Positions 17,572 through 25,423 are shown, counted from the first letter of the stretch. The stretch is DNA of 35,704 nucleotides from Bifidobacterium breve (GCA_945901725.1 CAMDLK010000013.1:1-35704), one strand, 5' to 3'. The notes: generated by a model from the sequence alone, not told the origin. Numbers and translations are program-made.

Positions 17572-18648
17572 ATGTCAGAACTGCGCATTGGCGTCATTGG
17601 TACTGGAATGATGGGCTGCGAACATTTGCGCAATCTCATGGGCATTGAGAATGTTGCTGTAACTGCCATTAGCGACCCCCATGAAGAACAACATCGGTGG
17701 GCCCGTCATACCTTGGGCGACCAGGCATCTGGGGTAGCTGAATTCACGGATCACAGAGACCTTCTTAGTAGTGGCCTTGTCGATGCCGTACTTGTAGCTG
17801 CGCCCAACTTCACGCACAAGTCGTTATTAGATGACATCTTTGAGACCAACATTCCGGTGCTTGTAGAGAAACCAATGTGCACCACTGTTGAAGATTGCAT
17901 TTCTGTAGTCAAGGCTCAATCTCAACGTTCAGCCATTACATGGGTGGGTCTTGAGTATCGGTACATGGCACCGATTGCTGGACTTCTTCATGAATTGCGT
18001 TCTGGAATTATTGGCAACATGAAGATGATGTCAATCCGTGAACATCGGTTTCCATTTCTTGTCAAGGTTGACAATTGGAATCGCTTCTCAGCGAATACGG
18101 GCGGCACATTGGTGGAGAAGTGTTGCCATTTCTTTGACCTAATGAATGTGGCTGTTGGTTCACAACCAGTGCGCGTGCTTGCAAGCGGTGGCCAAGATGT
18201 GAATCATCTCGATGAGGTGTACGACGGAAAGCGCAGTGACATTCTTGATAACGCGTATGTGATTGTTGAATACGCCAATGGCGTTCGCACCATGCTTGAT
18301 CTCTCGATGTTTGCTGAAGGTGGCCAGCATGAACAAGAGATCACGGTGGTGGGGGATAAAGGAAAACTTGAAGCATTTATCCCTGGCAATGGGAAAATAT
18401 TTTTTGGTGAACGTTCGTCTCGATCAGTGCGAGAAATTGAAGTGCCGACCGACCCTGATATTGCGCACATGGGTTTTCACTTCGGTGCCAGCTTTATTGA
18501 ATGCAAACGCTTTGTCGATGCAGTGCTGAACAATACGCAACCAGAAGTCACGGTTGTCGACGGTTTGTGGTCAGTTGTAATTGGTGCGGCTGCACATAAA
18601 TCGATTGATGAGCAACGGCCTGTATTGATTTCAGAATACGGATTCTGA
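17572..18648 (+). CDS. Gfo/Idh/MocA family oxidoreductase
   Basis: A 358-residue NAD(P)-dependent dehydrogenase. The Rossmann motif is GVIGTGMMG at residues 7-15 and the conserved EKP is at 99-101 with Lys100 as the likely catalytic base. The GGTLVEKCCHFFD segment supplies His186 and Asp189 of the substrate site. The family oxidises or reduces hydroxyls of sugars, inositols and related alcohols; the present substrate is not determined. TAGCCT at 17559-17564, seven bases before the ATG, suggests a leaderless mRNA. The next two genes follow with gaps of one and three bases and form an operon with it. Confidence 0.92.
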   Translation: MSELRIGVIGTGMMGCEHLRNLMGIENVAVTAISDPHEEQHRWARHTLGDQASGVAEFTDHRDLLSSGLVDAVLVAAPNFTHKSLLDDIFETNIPVLVEKPMCTTVEDCISVVKAQSQRSAITWVGLEYRYMAPIAGLLHELRSGIIGNMKMMSIREHRFPFLVKVDNWNRFSANTGGTLVEKCCHFFDLMNVAVGSQPVRVLASGGQDVNHLDEVYDGKRSDILDNAYVIVEYANGVRTMLDLSMFAEGGQHEQEITVVGDKGKLEAFIPGNGKIFFGERSSRSVREIEVPTDPDIAHMGFHFGASFIECKRFVDAVLNNTQPEVTVVDGLWSVVIGAAAHKSIDEQRPVLISEYGF

Positions 18649-18649
18649 C

Positions 18650-19084
18650 ATGGACGATTTCGTACTCACAGCGCATCTCGTATCTGCTTGCATCATGGTG
18701 GGAGTCATTTGGTTTGTGCAGTTAGTGCATTATCCATTGCTTGCAGTGGTGCCGGTCGAAAGTGCGAAGCAAGTTGCCGAAAAACATCAGAAGTGGACAG
18801 GAATCGTTGTTGGTCCGCCAATGGCTGTTGAAGGATTGTCGACGCTGATTTTGTGGGCCAATACTCCGTCCGGAGTTTGGTGGTGGCTGACATGGGCAAA
18901 CGGCGCATGTTTGGCTGTTGCGCTTTTATGCACAATTTTTCTATCGGTACCGCGTCATGCTCGCATGGTCGAGGCGCCTGATGCGCAAGTAGGCAAAGAA
19001 CTCGTACAAACAAACTGGCCCCGCACAATTGCGTGGACTATGTGCGGTTTCCTCGCGGCAGTAATGCTTTTACAAGGGATGTAG
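18650..19084 (+). CDS. Hypothetical four-TM membrane protein
   Basis: A 144-residue integral membrane protein with four hydrophobic segments at about 5-32, 51-70, 75-100 and 122-142. Between the first and second lies a conserved-looking stretch with QLVHYPLL, KHQKWTG and GPPMAVEG, and the last helix is preceded by NWPRTIAWT. The two His and one Glu inside or beside the membrane segments are unusual for a structural protein and could bind a metal or heme, but that is speculation. I do not recognise a named family. It starts one base after the Gfo/Idh/MocA stop and ends three bases before the SDR gene. Confidence 0.75.
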   Translation: MDDFVLTAHLVSACIMVGVIWFVQLVHYPLLAVVPVESAKQVAEKHQKWTGIVVGPPMAVEGLSTLILWANTPSGVWWWLTWANGACLAVALLCTIFLSVPRHARMVEAPDAQVGKELVQTNWPRTIAWTMCGFLAAVMLLQGM

Positions 19085-19087
19085 ATA

Positions 19088-20062
19088 ATGAGTAAGTTTT
19101 TTAGTTCTCTACTGGACACCGCAATTGTTCCAGGATTTTCTCGCATAGGTTTTCTTGTGCGTTCTCGCATTAACCATTGGGACCAGGTATCTAGCTATGA
19201 CCTCACTGGCAAAGTGGTGGTCATCACGGGACCAACATCCGGACTTGGAAAAGAATTCGTGAAAATTCTTGCACCCACAGGCGCCCAGTTAGTTCTTATT
19301 GCTCGAAACAAAGAAAAATGCGAAGACATCATTTCTTCCGTAGGCAATATCTGCACAGGGCCAGAGCCAGTGTGTGTTGTTGCAGAGATGGGGGACTTGC
19401 CCTCAGTCGGCAAAGCAGCCAGAGAGATTGCAACTCGCTTCCCACAGGTGTTTGCGGTTGTTCACAATGCTGGTGCACTTCTCAACTCGCGCGAAGTCTC
19501 GCCTCAAGGTATTGAACAAACTGTTTCATCCCATGTTCTTGGCCCACATCTATTGACAACAGTTCTGCTTCCGAACCTGATTGCAATACAAGGCCGAGTT
19601 GTCACTGTTTCTTCTGGTGGTATGTATTCAGCAGAATTACCGAACATTGATGGGAAACGCACTTTAGAGATGCGTACTGATATCTACAACGGTTCTAAGC
19701 AGTATGCAATTGCAAAGCGTGCGCAAGTGGCACTCAACGAAATCTGGGCCACGAAAGAACGCTCTGTTCATTTTGATTCAATGCATCCCGGTTGGGCAGA
19801 TACTCCTGGCGTGCAGGAATCAATTCCAGCATTCCAACGGATCACTAAACCAATTTTGCGCTCTCCAGAACAGGGTGCTGACACGATCGCGTGGCTGGCG
19901 GCAGTGCAACCGATCCCAGGTCCTAGTGGTTCCTTCTGGTCAGATCGTGAAGTTCGCAGTATTCATAAATTGTCGATGACACGACGTAGTGACACTGCAG
20001 AGGCTCGGACCAATTTGTGGAACTGGTGCAATCAAGCGATTGCACCGTACCTATCTGAATAG
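19088..20062 (+). CDS. Short-chain dehydrogenase, DHRS12-like
   Basis: A 324-residue SDR. An N-terminal 40-residue extension precedes the cofactor motif TGPTSGLG (47-54). The NAG motif is HNAGAL (about 127), the catalytic serine is in VSSGG (Ser176) and the catalytic pair is Y206 and K210 (YAIAK). The 30-residue gap between Ser and Tyr, and HPGWADTPGVQESIP after the active site, closely resemble vertebrate DHRS12-type SDRs. Substrates of that group are lipophilic alcohols or ketones. It is the last gene of the operon begun at 17572, so a linked dehydrogenation step with the Gfo/Idh/MocA enzyme is plausible. Confidence 0.9.
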   Translation: MSKFFSSLLDTAIVPGFSRIGFLVRSRINHWDQVSSYDLTGKVVVITGPTSGLGKEFVKILAPTGAQLVLIARNKEKCEDIISSVGNICTGPEPVCVVAEMGDLPSVGKAAREIATRFPQVFAVVHNAGALLNSREVSPQGIEQTVSSHVLGPHLLTTVLLPNLIAIQGRVVTVSSGGMYSAELPNIDGKRTLEMRTDIYNGSKQYAIAKRAQVALNEIWATKERSVHFDSMHPGWADTPGVQESIPAFQRITKPILRSPEQGADTIAWLAAVQPIPGPSGSFWSDREVRSIHKLSMTRRSDTAEARTNLWNWCNQAIAPYLSE

Positions 20063-20074
20063 TTCAGCGATCGC

Positions 20075-20917
20075 CTAGATACAACGGTTAGTTGTGGTGC
20101 CGATTCCATCAATTGTGGAAACGAGAACATCACCTGGCTTCAAGAACACGGCTGGTTTGCGAGAAACGCCAACACCACCCGGTGTACCAGTGAAGATCAC
20201 ATCGCCAGGAAGTAGTTCAACAATTCCTGAAACGTATTCAACGATGTCGCCAACATTGAACACAAGGTCGTCTGTCAGAGTGTTCTGAACTTCTTCACCG
20301 TTCAGTGTGCAGGTCATATGCATCGCGTCACGATTGGGTACATCAGCTGCATCAACGAGCCATGGGCCAAAGGGTCCGAAGTTTTTCTTGCTCTTGCCAA
20401 GATCAAAGTGAGGTGGCTGAGCTGCGAACTGCAATGCACGGTCTGAGATGTCTTGTCCGACACTGATTCCGGCAATGTGGTTCCATGCATCAGCCTTGGC
20501 AATGTTGCGTCCACCGCTGCTGATGACAACGACAAGTTCAACTTCCCAGTCGACCATCGGCGCGTCGATCGGAATGTCAGCATTGGGGCCAGCGATGCAC
20601 GACGTGAACTTTGTAAAGGTCAACGGAACAACAGGAAGACCCATTCCACTTTCTTCAGCATGCGAGCGATAGTTCAAACCGATGGCGAACACTTGCAACG
20701 GCCATGGCGATGGTGCATCAAGTTCATCTGGGTTGGCAGGTGATCCGCCCTCGGTCACTGTTGCAGCAAACGCACGCAACTCTGCCCAACGTGGAAATGC
20801 CTTGATGGGGTCTGAATCGAATTTCCCACGACTGACTTCTGCTAGGTCGACAAGGTTGTTGTCGGGGCCGACTACCAATTGGGCGCGGCCATTTTTTGAA
20901 GCAAATCGCAATGTCAT
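20075..20917 (-). CDS. Fumarylacetoacetate hydrolase family protein
   Basis: A 280-residue FAH-superfamily enzyme. The N-terminal cap is short. The catalytic core begins at about residue 75 with IGLNYRSHAEESG and carries the metal-binding DWEVELVVVI (about 125) and the QDISDRALQF segment (about 155). GDVIFTGTPGGVG lies near the end. Members hydrolyse C-C bonds of diketo acids or decarboxylate oxaloacetate, and need Mg2+ or Mn2+. The substrate is not determined. TACACT at 20924-20929 lies six bases before the ATG, suggesting a leaderless transcript. Its stop lies 12 bases from the convergent SDR stop. Confidence 0.9.
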   Translation of the reverse strand: MTLRFASKNGRAQLVVGPDNNLVDLAEVSRGKFDSDPIKAFPRWAELRAFAATVTEGGSPANPDELDAPSPWPLQVFAIGLNYRSHAEESGMGLPVVPLTFTKFTSCIAGPNADIPIDAPMVDWEVELVVVISSGGRNIAKADAWNHIAGISVGQDISDRALQFAAQPPHFDLGKSKKNFGPFGPWLVDAADVPNRDAMHMTCTLNGEEVQNTLTDDLVFNVGDIVEYVSGIVELLPGDVIFTGTPGGVGVSRKPAVFLKPGDVLVSTIDGIGTTTNRCI

Positions 20918-20923
20918 CTGAAA

Positions 20924-20929
20924 AGTGTA
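20924..20929 (-). promoter_or_regulatory. -10 hexamer TACACT, FAH-family gene
   Basis: It lies six bases before the ATG at 20917. The gap of 73 bases to the divergent zinc-ribbon start holds both promoters. Confidence 0.5.
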
Positions 20930-20976
20930 GCCACGATTGCATCAGCCATTAGAGACCAAGAATAAGAATGTGCGGC

Positions 20977-20982
20977 TAATCT
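20977..20982 (+). promoter_or_regulatory. -10 hexamer TAATCT, zinc-ribbon gene
   Basis: It lies eight bases before the ATG at 20991 and decides that start over the longer frame from 20937. Confidence 0.5.
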
Positions 20983-20990
20983 CGCTACGT

Positions 20991-21152
20991 ATGTCAGATC
21001 AGGCTCCGCATTTCGAAGTGAAACCAGTAAGTAAGGAAACGCACGACTGCATGTCGTGTGGTTCTCCTCTTGCCACTGCGTGGAGCACTTCAGAAGGTAC
21101 CGCTTGGTTGTGCAGAGAGTGCGCCAACCTGAATGATTTGGGTTGCCCTTAG
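20991..21152 (+). CDS. Small zinc-ribbon protein
   Basis: A 53-residue protein with two CxxC knuckles (CMSCG and CREC) separated by 17 residues, the spacing of a zinc ribbon. The rest is short and polar and ends NLNDLGCP. The ATG at 20991 is chosen because TAATCT (20977-20982) stands eight bases before it. A longer frame from 20937 is possible but would begin inside the promoter. No homologue is recognised. Its stop and the stop of the SRPBCC gene share TTAG. The frame is short, so the call depends on the Cys pattern, the promoter fit and the overlap. Confidence 0.65.
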   Translation: MSDQAPHFEVKPVSKETHDCMSCGSPLATAWSTSEGTAWLCRECANLNDLGCP

Positions 21153-21580
21153 GCAAGAACTTTCTTAAGGCCGCGCGTTGCGACTGCGCCCACTTTGTCA
21201 AAGACCGTGCCAAGCCAAATGTTCATTGGCCACACAACCAGATTCGCAGTAAGCACTGCGTCGTACGTGACATCGCATCCGGTTGCAGTAGGAGTAATTG
21301 TTACGCGATCGACTGAGGTGAACATCCAGTTCTTACCCTTCACCAACACATTGGTGGGGGAATCACACTCAAGCGTGATGTAGCGAAAGACTGAGTCCTT
21401 GCCGCCGAACCCTTTTACGGTGATGTCATAACCAGACCCCACACCAGCGCCATCTCCGACAACCTGGACGATTTTCTTGATCCCTTTATCCCACAGCGCA
21501 AAATTGCGAATGTCTGACATGTAGGCAAAAGCTTCTTCAGGAGTCTTGGACGAAGGAACAGTGGTGACGTAATGAGCCAT
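21149..21580 (-). CDS. SRPBCC (START-like) family protein
   Basis: A 143-residue single-domain protein of the polyketide-cyclase/START-like (SRPBCC) fold. The start is HYVTTVPSSKTPEEAFAYMS and continues with D-I-R-N-F-A-L-W-D, where the first strand, two helices and W-D pair are typical. Later strands include a VTYDAVLTAN segment. The fold binds hydrophobic ligands in a deep cavity; members range from cyclases to lipid carriers and toxins, and the ligand here is unknown. A TAGGTT hexamer lies nine bases upstream of the start. The stop overlaps the small zinc-ribbon gene by TTAG. Confidence 0.8.
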   Translation of the reverse strand: MAHYVTTVPSSKTPEEAFAYMSDIRNFALWDKGIKKIVQVVGDGAGVGSGYDITVKGFGGKDSVFRYITLECDSPTNVLVKGKNWMFTSVDRVTITPTATGCDVTYDAVLTANLVVWPMNIWLGTVFDKVGAVATRGLKKVLA

Positions 21581-21634
21581 AGAGGTATAAACCTAGGTGA
21601 CTGATGCCCCATTCCCGAATCTGAAAATGATTCG

Positions 21635-21640
21635 TAAGGT
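21635..21640 (+). promoter_or_regulatory. -10 hexamer TAAGGT, DUF2071 gene
   Basis: It lies six bases before the GTG at 21647 and supports that start over an internal ATG 13 codons in. Confidence 0.55.
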
Positions 21641-21646
21641 AGAGGC

Positions 21647-22354
21647 GTGCAAGATTTCTGCCCAGCGCCGGTGCGCCGACCAATTATGAAGCAACAGTGG
21701 CAAGAGCTTGCCTACATTCATTGGCGTTACGACGCTTCAGTGGTGCAGGCGTTACTGCCTGAAGGGCTTGAAGTCGACACCTTCGATGGCTCCGCGTGGG
21801 TGGGCCTTATTCCTTTCTCAATGCGCAATATCTCTTTTCCGGGCACTCCTGCGATTCCATACCTCGGTTCATTTCCCGAAGTGAATGTGCGTACGTATGT
21901 AAAGAAGGACGGAATTCCGGGAGTCTGGTTCTTCTCGCTTGATGTGAATCGGTTGCTTCCAGCACTTGCAGCGCGCGCTTCATATTTCTTGCCCTACTGC
22001 TGGGGTAGTGCCTCGAATGTGGTGACTTCTGATTCACTCACCACAACTGTGAAGCGTCGTTGGCCACATGTTGCGTCTACATCTATTCGTGTTTCAATCG
22101 GCGAACGTATTGAACAGCCTGATGAGTTGTCAGTGTTCTTGTCTGCACGATGGGGTTTGTACTCAAAGGGGTTCGGCAAAGGTCTGCGATATGCACCAGT
22201 TGATCATGAGACATGGATTCTGCATTCTGCAACGCTTGAGCATGTAAACGACACGCTGGTAATAGCTGCTGGCCTACCTGCACCTACAGGTGATGCGCAC
22301 GTTATGTATTCGCCGGGTGTTTCCGTACGAATCGGATTACCGCATTCGGTTTAG
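21647..22354 (+). CDS. DUF2071 domain-containing protein
   Basis: A 235-residue protein that matches the DUF2071 (YqjF) family along its length. The marker segments are HWRYDASVVQALLPEGLEVD, GSAWVGLIPFSMRNI and GVWFFSLDVNRLLP. The function of the family is unknown; its fold resembles acetoacetate decarboxylase. The start is a GTG at 21647, supported by TAAGGT at 21635-21640, six bases before it. Its stop overlaps the convergent SCO6745-family gene by TTAG. Confidence 0.88.
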   Translation: MQDFCPAPVRRPIMKQQWQELAYIHWRYDASVVQALLPEGLEVDTFDGSAWVGLIPFSMRNISFPGTPAIPYLGSFPEVNVRTYVKKDGIPGVWFFSLDVNRLLPALAARASYFLPYCWGSASNVVTSDSLTTTVKRRWPHVASTSIRVSIGERIEQPDELSVFLSARWGLYSKGFGKGLRYAPVDHETWILHSATLEHVNDTLVIAAGLPAPTGDAHVMYSPGVSVRIGLPHSV

Positions 22355-23220
22355 CGGCGACGGGGCCTAGCTGCTGGCATCCAGTTCTCGCCTGCGATCT
22401 CATTGATGTGTTGCACATAGCGTTCACCAACAGGTTCAAGAATAGATAACAGCTCAACTGTGTTCTTTTCGCCGAAGTGACGCCACGGAATTTCACACAA
22501 CACATCAGTTCGGCGTTCAAGTTCTATTCGGTATTCAACACCTGCATCGTTGACAACGCCATCTGTGACGAAGCCACGTGACGACAGGTTGTCGAGTGCA
22601 GCCAGAATTTCGGCATCATCGGCCCCACGACTACGTGGAATCCATTCTTTGGGGTACCCCATCCATGCATCATGCAGAAGCCCGGCTTCCACCACGCCGA
22701 TGTTGTCGTTCAACAAAATTCCGAAATGTGTGTCACCACGCCATTCACGAATGCAATTGAGGGCGTTCCAGGCAGACATCAATGGGTCAGTTGGTCGTGG
22801 CCATGATTTATGTGCGGCAAACAACACGCGCCCACTTGCAGGAATTGCATCAACTGTTTTCCATAGGTCATCTGCCAGCGCACCAAATGGCGCAATGATC
22901 TGCGGAGTCATTTCTTCAAGGCCAACGCGCACTGCTGAATCGCGTGCAACTGTGACTTCGTGCCAATCAGTTATGTACGTTGTTGCATTGTTTAGTGCGA
23001 AGTGAACAAACTCACGCTTGATTGTGTAGAACGCTGCGAACAATGCTTCTGCTCCAGCTGGCGCTAAGGGTGCACCACGGTTCACTATGTAGTGACCTAG
23101 GCCTTCAGGTACACCAAGTGCAGCGAGGTTTTCTTTTGCACGTGGATCCCAGAAGATCCAGCCCAGTAGTTGGTGCGACGCAAATGATGCGCGACGAGTG
23201 AGATCTTGCCAATCAGCCAT
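22351..23220 (-). CDS. SCO6745 family protein
   Basis: A 289-residue, largely helical protein. The N-terminal segment with DPRAKENLAALG, GHYIVNRGAPL and AFYTIKREFVHFAL is the mark of the actinobacterial SCO6745 family, in which a partly conserved RAAPLG patch follows the first helix. The C-terminal half has a winged-helix-like stretch (AALDNLSSRGFVTDGVV) and may bind DNA, though no experiment is known to me. The function is unsettled. TACGGT at 23227-23232, six bases before the ATG, suggests a leaderless transcript; GAAGGA directly before the start is too close to act as a ribosome binding site. Confidence 0.7.
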   Translation of the reverse strand: MADWQDLTRRASFASHQLLGWIFWDPRAKENLAALGVPEGLGHYIVNRGAPLAPAGAEALFAAFYTIKREFVHFALNNATTYITDWHEVTVARDSAVRVGLEEMTPQIIAPFGALADDLWKTVDAIPASGRVLFAAHKSWPRPTDPLMSAWNALNCIREWRGDTHFGILLNDNIGVVEAGLLHDAWMGYPKEWIPRSRGADDAEILAALDNLSSRGFVTDGVVNDAGVEYRIELERRTDVLCEIPWRHFGEKNTVELLSILEPVGERYVQHINEIAGENWMPAARPRRR

Positions 23221-23226
23221 TCCTTC

Positions 23227-23232
23227 ACCGTA
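23227..23232 (-). promoter_or_regulatory. -10 hexamer TACGGT, SCO6745-family gene
   Basis: It lies six bases before the ATG at 23220, with GAAGGA directly between. The purine stretch is too close to the start for a usual ribosome binding site. Confidence 0.5.
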
Positions 23233-23252
23233 GTGGTGAGAAATGGTGGTCC

Positions 23253-24095
23253 TTATGAGTGCAGAGTATTCGCAACACCAACAAGGTCTGTGAGGGCACT
23301 GTCCATTGCATCTGAACCTTGCTCGGGAACATCGTTGAAACGTCCGATGTATGTAATTGCAACTTCACCATTTTCTACAGCACCACCATCAGTGTCGCCT
23401 GGCATTTGCGCTTGCGCGCCGTAATTCATTCGTACATAGAAAGCACCTTCGTGGCCTTCTTTGGCTTCAAGATCTGCTGTCGCCATTGCAACGGGAACAA
23501 TGTGCCCAATTTCAGTACGTCGCCAACCCTTCATGTCTGCCACTGCACAGTTCGGAACATTCACGTTGATAACGACTGCCTCTTTTGGTCGGTCTGCAAT
23601 CCAACCTTCAACTACGCGCTGTGCAACTGTTGCTGCTGAATCCCATTGCTGACCTATCAACGCTTCGTCCCAACCTTGGCCTTCAGCACCGAAACCGGTT
23701 ACTGCCTGACTGATTGCAATTCCACTAACTCCGCCATTACGTGCAGTCACTGCTGCACCTACTGTTCCCGAGTGGTACACGGCACGGCCAACGTTTGCGC
23801 CGGGGTTAATGCCTGACACGACAAGATCAAACGGACCGCCGTACACACCGAGGCGAGCGAAGAAAACACACAATGCAGGTGGGCCAGTGATTGCCCATGA
23901 AGTATCGATGCCTTCAATCGTGCGTTTTTGTACTTCAGGCTGAATGATGTGCAGTGCACCAATGGCTGCACCCGCACCTGAATACTCCTGGTCTGGGGCA
24001 GCAACTACTACTTCACCGTATGGGCGCATTGCGCGGGCCAAGACATGCAGGCCGACAGAGTCGATGCCGTCATCATTTGTTACAAGAATTCTCAT
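23253..24095 (-). CDS. surE: 5'/3'-nucleotidase SurE
   Basis: A 280-residue SurE. The metal-binding start RILVTNDDGID places Asp8 and Asp9, with the third ligand Ser39 in QEYSGAG and Asn in VVSGINPGANVG (about 96). The conserved YHSGTVGAA follows. SurE is a metal-dependent phosphatase that releases phosphate from nucleoside 5'- and 3'-monophosphates and short polyphosphates. It follows the PhnZ-like gene by 12 bases on the same strand, so it probably belongs to the phosphonate operon, where it would add a second source of phosphate. The C-terminal extension beyond the core is about 30 residues and typical of actinobacterial members. Confidence 0.92.
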   Translation of the reverse strand: MRILVTNDDGIDSVGLHVLARAMRPYGEVVVAAPDQEYSGAGAAIGALHIIQPEVQKRTIEGIDTSWAITGPPALCVFFARLGVYGGPFDLVVSGINPGANVGRAVYHSGTVGAAVTARNGGVSGIAISQAVTGFGAEGQGWDEALIGQQWDSAATVAQRVVEGWIADRPKEAVVINVNVPNCAVADMKGWRRTEIGHIVPVAMATADLEAKEGHEGAFYVRMNYGAQAQMPGDTDGGAVENGEVAITYIGRFNDVPEQGSDAMDSALTDLVGVANTLHS

Positions 24096-24107
24096 GGTGA
24101 TTCGTTT

Positions 24108-24665
24108 CTATAGTTTTTCGAAATGGAAATTGAGCAGGCGACGAAATTCATCGAGTGGGAATTGGTCCTTATTTATGTCTTTGCCAATGTCATCCCAGCG
24201 GCGAAGTGCAATCGCTTCTTCGAATTGTGGCATCGCCATAAACCGATCAGCTTCTTGTTCTGACATAGGGCCACCTTGCAACGCAAGACTGGCAACAGAT
24301 GCCGGGCTCAATGTTTCAAAGTAACCATCTTCACGAGCACAGAGCCAACGCTTGCCATCAACATGGAGTGCAATAGGAGCAGTAACAGCGGGTGGAAAAA
24401 GCGAAGCCAGCAAGCGGGCGGCGGTCGCCTCGTGCGCCGTGTCTATTTCGTGTTCCTCTTTGCCCGCAGAGTCTTCAAGATCAACAAGGTGGCCGACATC
24501 GTGAAGCAATGCGGCAAGTACAAGCGCGCTTGATGCGTCTGCTTCTTCAGCCAACTGTGCGCATTGAACTGCGTGAGCTGTTTGAGAAATGTTTTCGCTG
24601 TAAAACTGTTGTCCCCATTTTTCAAAGAGAGATTCAATTTCTATCAGTGATGTAAATTTGTTCAT
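24108..24665 (-). CDS. phnZ: PhnZ-like HD-domain di-iron oxygenase
   Basis: A 185-residue HD protein of the phosphonate-degradation subgroup (TIGR03276/PhnZ). The metal ligands are H31, H55, D56, H78 and H101 plus the Asp in RRWDDIGK near the end; H59 follows in HDVGH. The substrate side is marked by HVDGKRWLC with Lys105 (PhnZ Lys108 region) and by the family segment SLALQGGPMSEQEADRF. PhnZ uses a mixed-valent di-iron centre to cleave 1-hydroxy-2-aminoethylphosphonate to glycine and phosphate; TmpB does this on N-methylated relatives. Glu24 aligns with PhnZ Glu27, while the PhnZ Tyr24 position is Phe21, with Tyr22 beside it. It overlaps the dioxygenase gene by ATGA. Confidence 0.85.
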   Translation of the reverse strand: MNKFTSLIEIESLFEKWGQQFYSENISQTAHAVQCAQLAEEADASSALVLAALLHDVGHLVDLEDSAGKEEHEIDTAHEATAARLLASLFPPAVTAPIALHVDGKRWLCAREDGYFETLSPASVASLALQGGPMSEQEADRFMAMPQFEEAIALRRWDDIGKDINKDQFPLDEFRRLLNFHFEKL

Positions 24666-25417
24666 AAGGGTCTTCCTTCAAAATCATTGATGAGTGAGAT
24701 GCGGACATTGTCGGCTCCGTGTTCCGTGTCACGGAAAATACGAAGTTTCTCTTCGTAGTAATCAGATCGAAGATCGCCTTGGCTCGCGGCGTTAAAGGTG
24801 GGGTAGATGGCACGGCGGTCACGTTGCGAATTATTGGTGCCACTGCGGTGTGGAGTGTGTGAGTGAAAGAACAAAACGTCACCAGCTTCCATCTCAACCG
24901 GATGCCATTCATGTGTTTCCACCCAGTCGTTCACGATGCATCCGCGGTCGTTCATGGGAAGCAGTTCATGGTGTTGTCCGTCGACAACTTCTAAACAGCC
25001 ATTTGCAACAGTGCTTTGGTCAACTGCAATCATGCATGAAATTGACGTTTCAATAAATGGGTACGCCGGCGCATCTTGATGAGGGAGGAACCCTGCTCCG
25101 CCGACCAACTTGTAGTTGATTTTTTCTTTGTAGAGAACTGCTTGTTCACCCATGAGGGCAGAGACAATTTCTACGATTGCACCAGTAGTCAAAATCTCGC
25201 GCAGAGGAGTATGGAATGGGACGAAATTTTCTGTGCGGCACAGTTTCGGTCCGCCGTCCGTCATTTCGCGATAGTGCAACCAGTTGCCATTTTCGGGCCA
25301 TTGCTGAATTTCATCCACCCACTGCTGGATGTCACGAATTTCTCCACCCACAAACGGGCGGCACAAAAGCCAGCCATTACGTCGATATGAATCGATCTGA
25401 GGGGTAGTTATGTGCAC
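24662..25417 (-). CDS. phnY: PhyH-type Fe(II)/2-oxoglutarate dioxygenase, PhnY/TmpA-like
   Basis: A 251-residue phytanoyl-CoA-dioxygenase-family hydroxylase. The iron facial triad is H113-x-D115 (LPHQDAPAYP) and H190 (FFHSHTPHRSGTN), with a 2-oxoglutarate-binding Arg at about 201. Next to a PhnZ-type partner this fits PhnY or TmpA, which hydroxylates 2-aminoethylphosphonate or its N-methyl forms at C1, making the substrate for the HD enzyme. Which phosphonate is used cannot be read from sequence. I chose the GTG at 25417 because TACGAT at 25424-25429 lies six bases before it; a longer frame from 25465 would run across that promoter. It is the first gene of the three-gene unit. Confidence 0.82.
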   Translation of the reverse strand: MHITTPQIDSYRRNGWLLCRPFVGGEIRDIQQWVDEIQQWPENGNWLHYREMTDGGPKLCRTENFVPFHTPLREILTTGAIVEIVSALMGEQAVLYKEKINYKLVGGAGFLPHQDAPAYPFIETSISCMIAVDQSTVANGCLEVVDGQHHELLPMNDRGCIVNDWVETHEWHPVEMEAGDVLFFHSHTPHRSGTNNSQRDRRAIYPTFNAASQGDLRSDYYEEKLRIFRDTEHGADNVRISLINDFEGRPL

Positions 25418-25423
25418 CACCTC

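Noticed and set aside
24108-24665. HD protein as a nucleotide phosphohydrolase or signalling phosphodiesterase
   Set aside because: The PhnZ-subgroup segments and the neighbouring PhyH dioxygenase fit the phosphonate oxygenases better.
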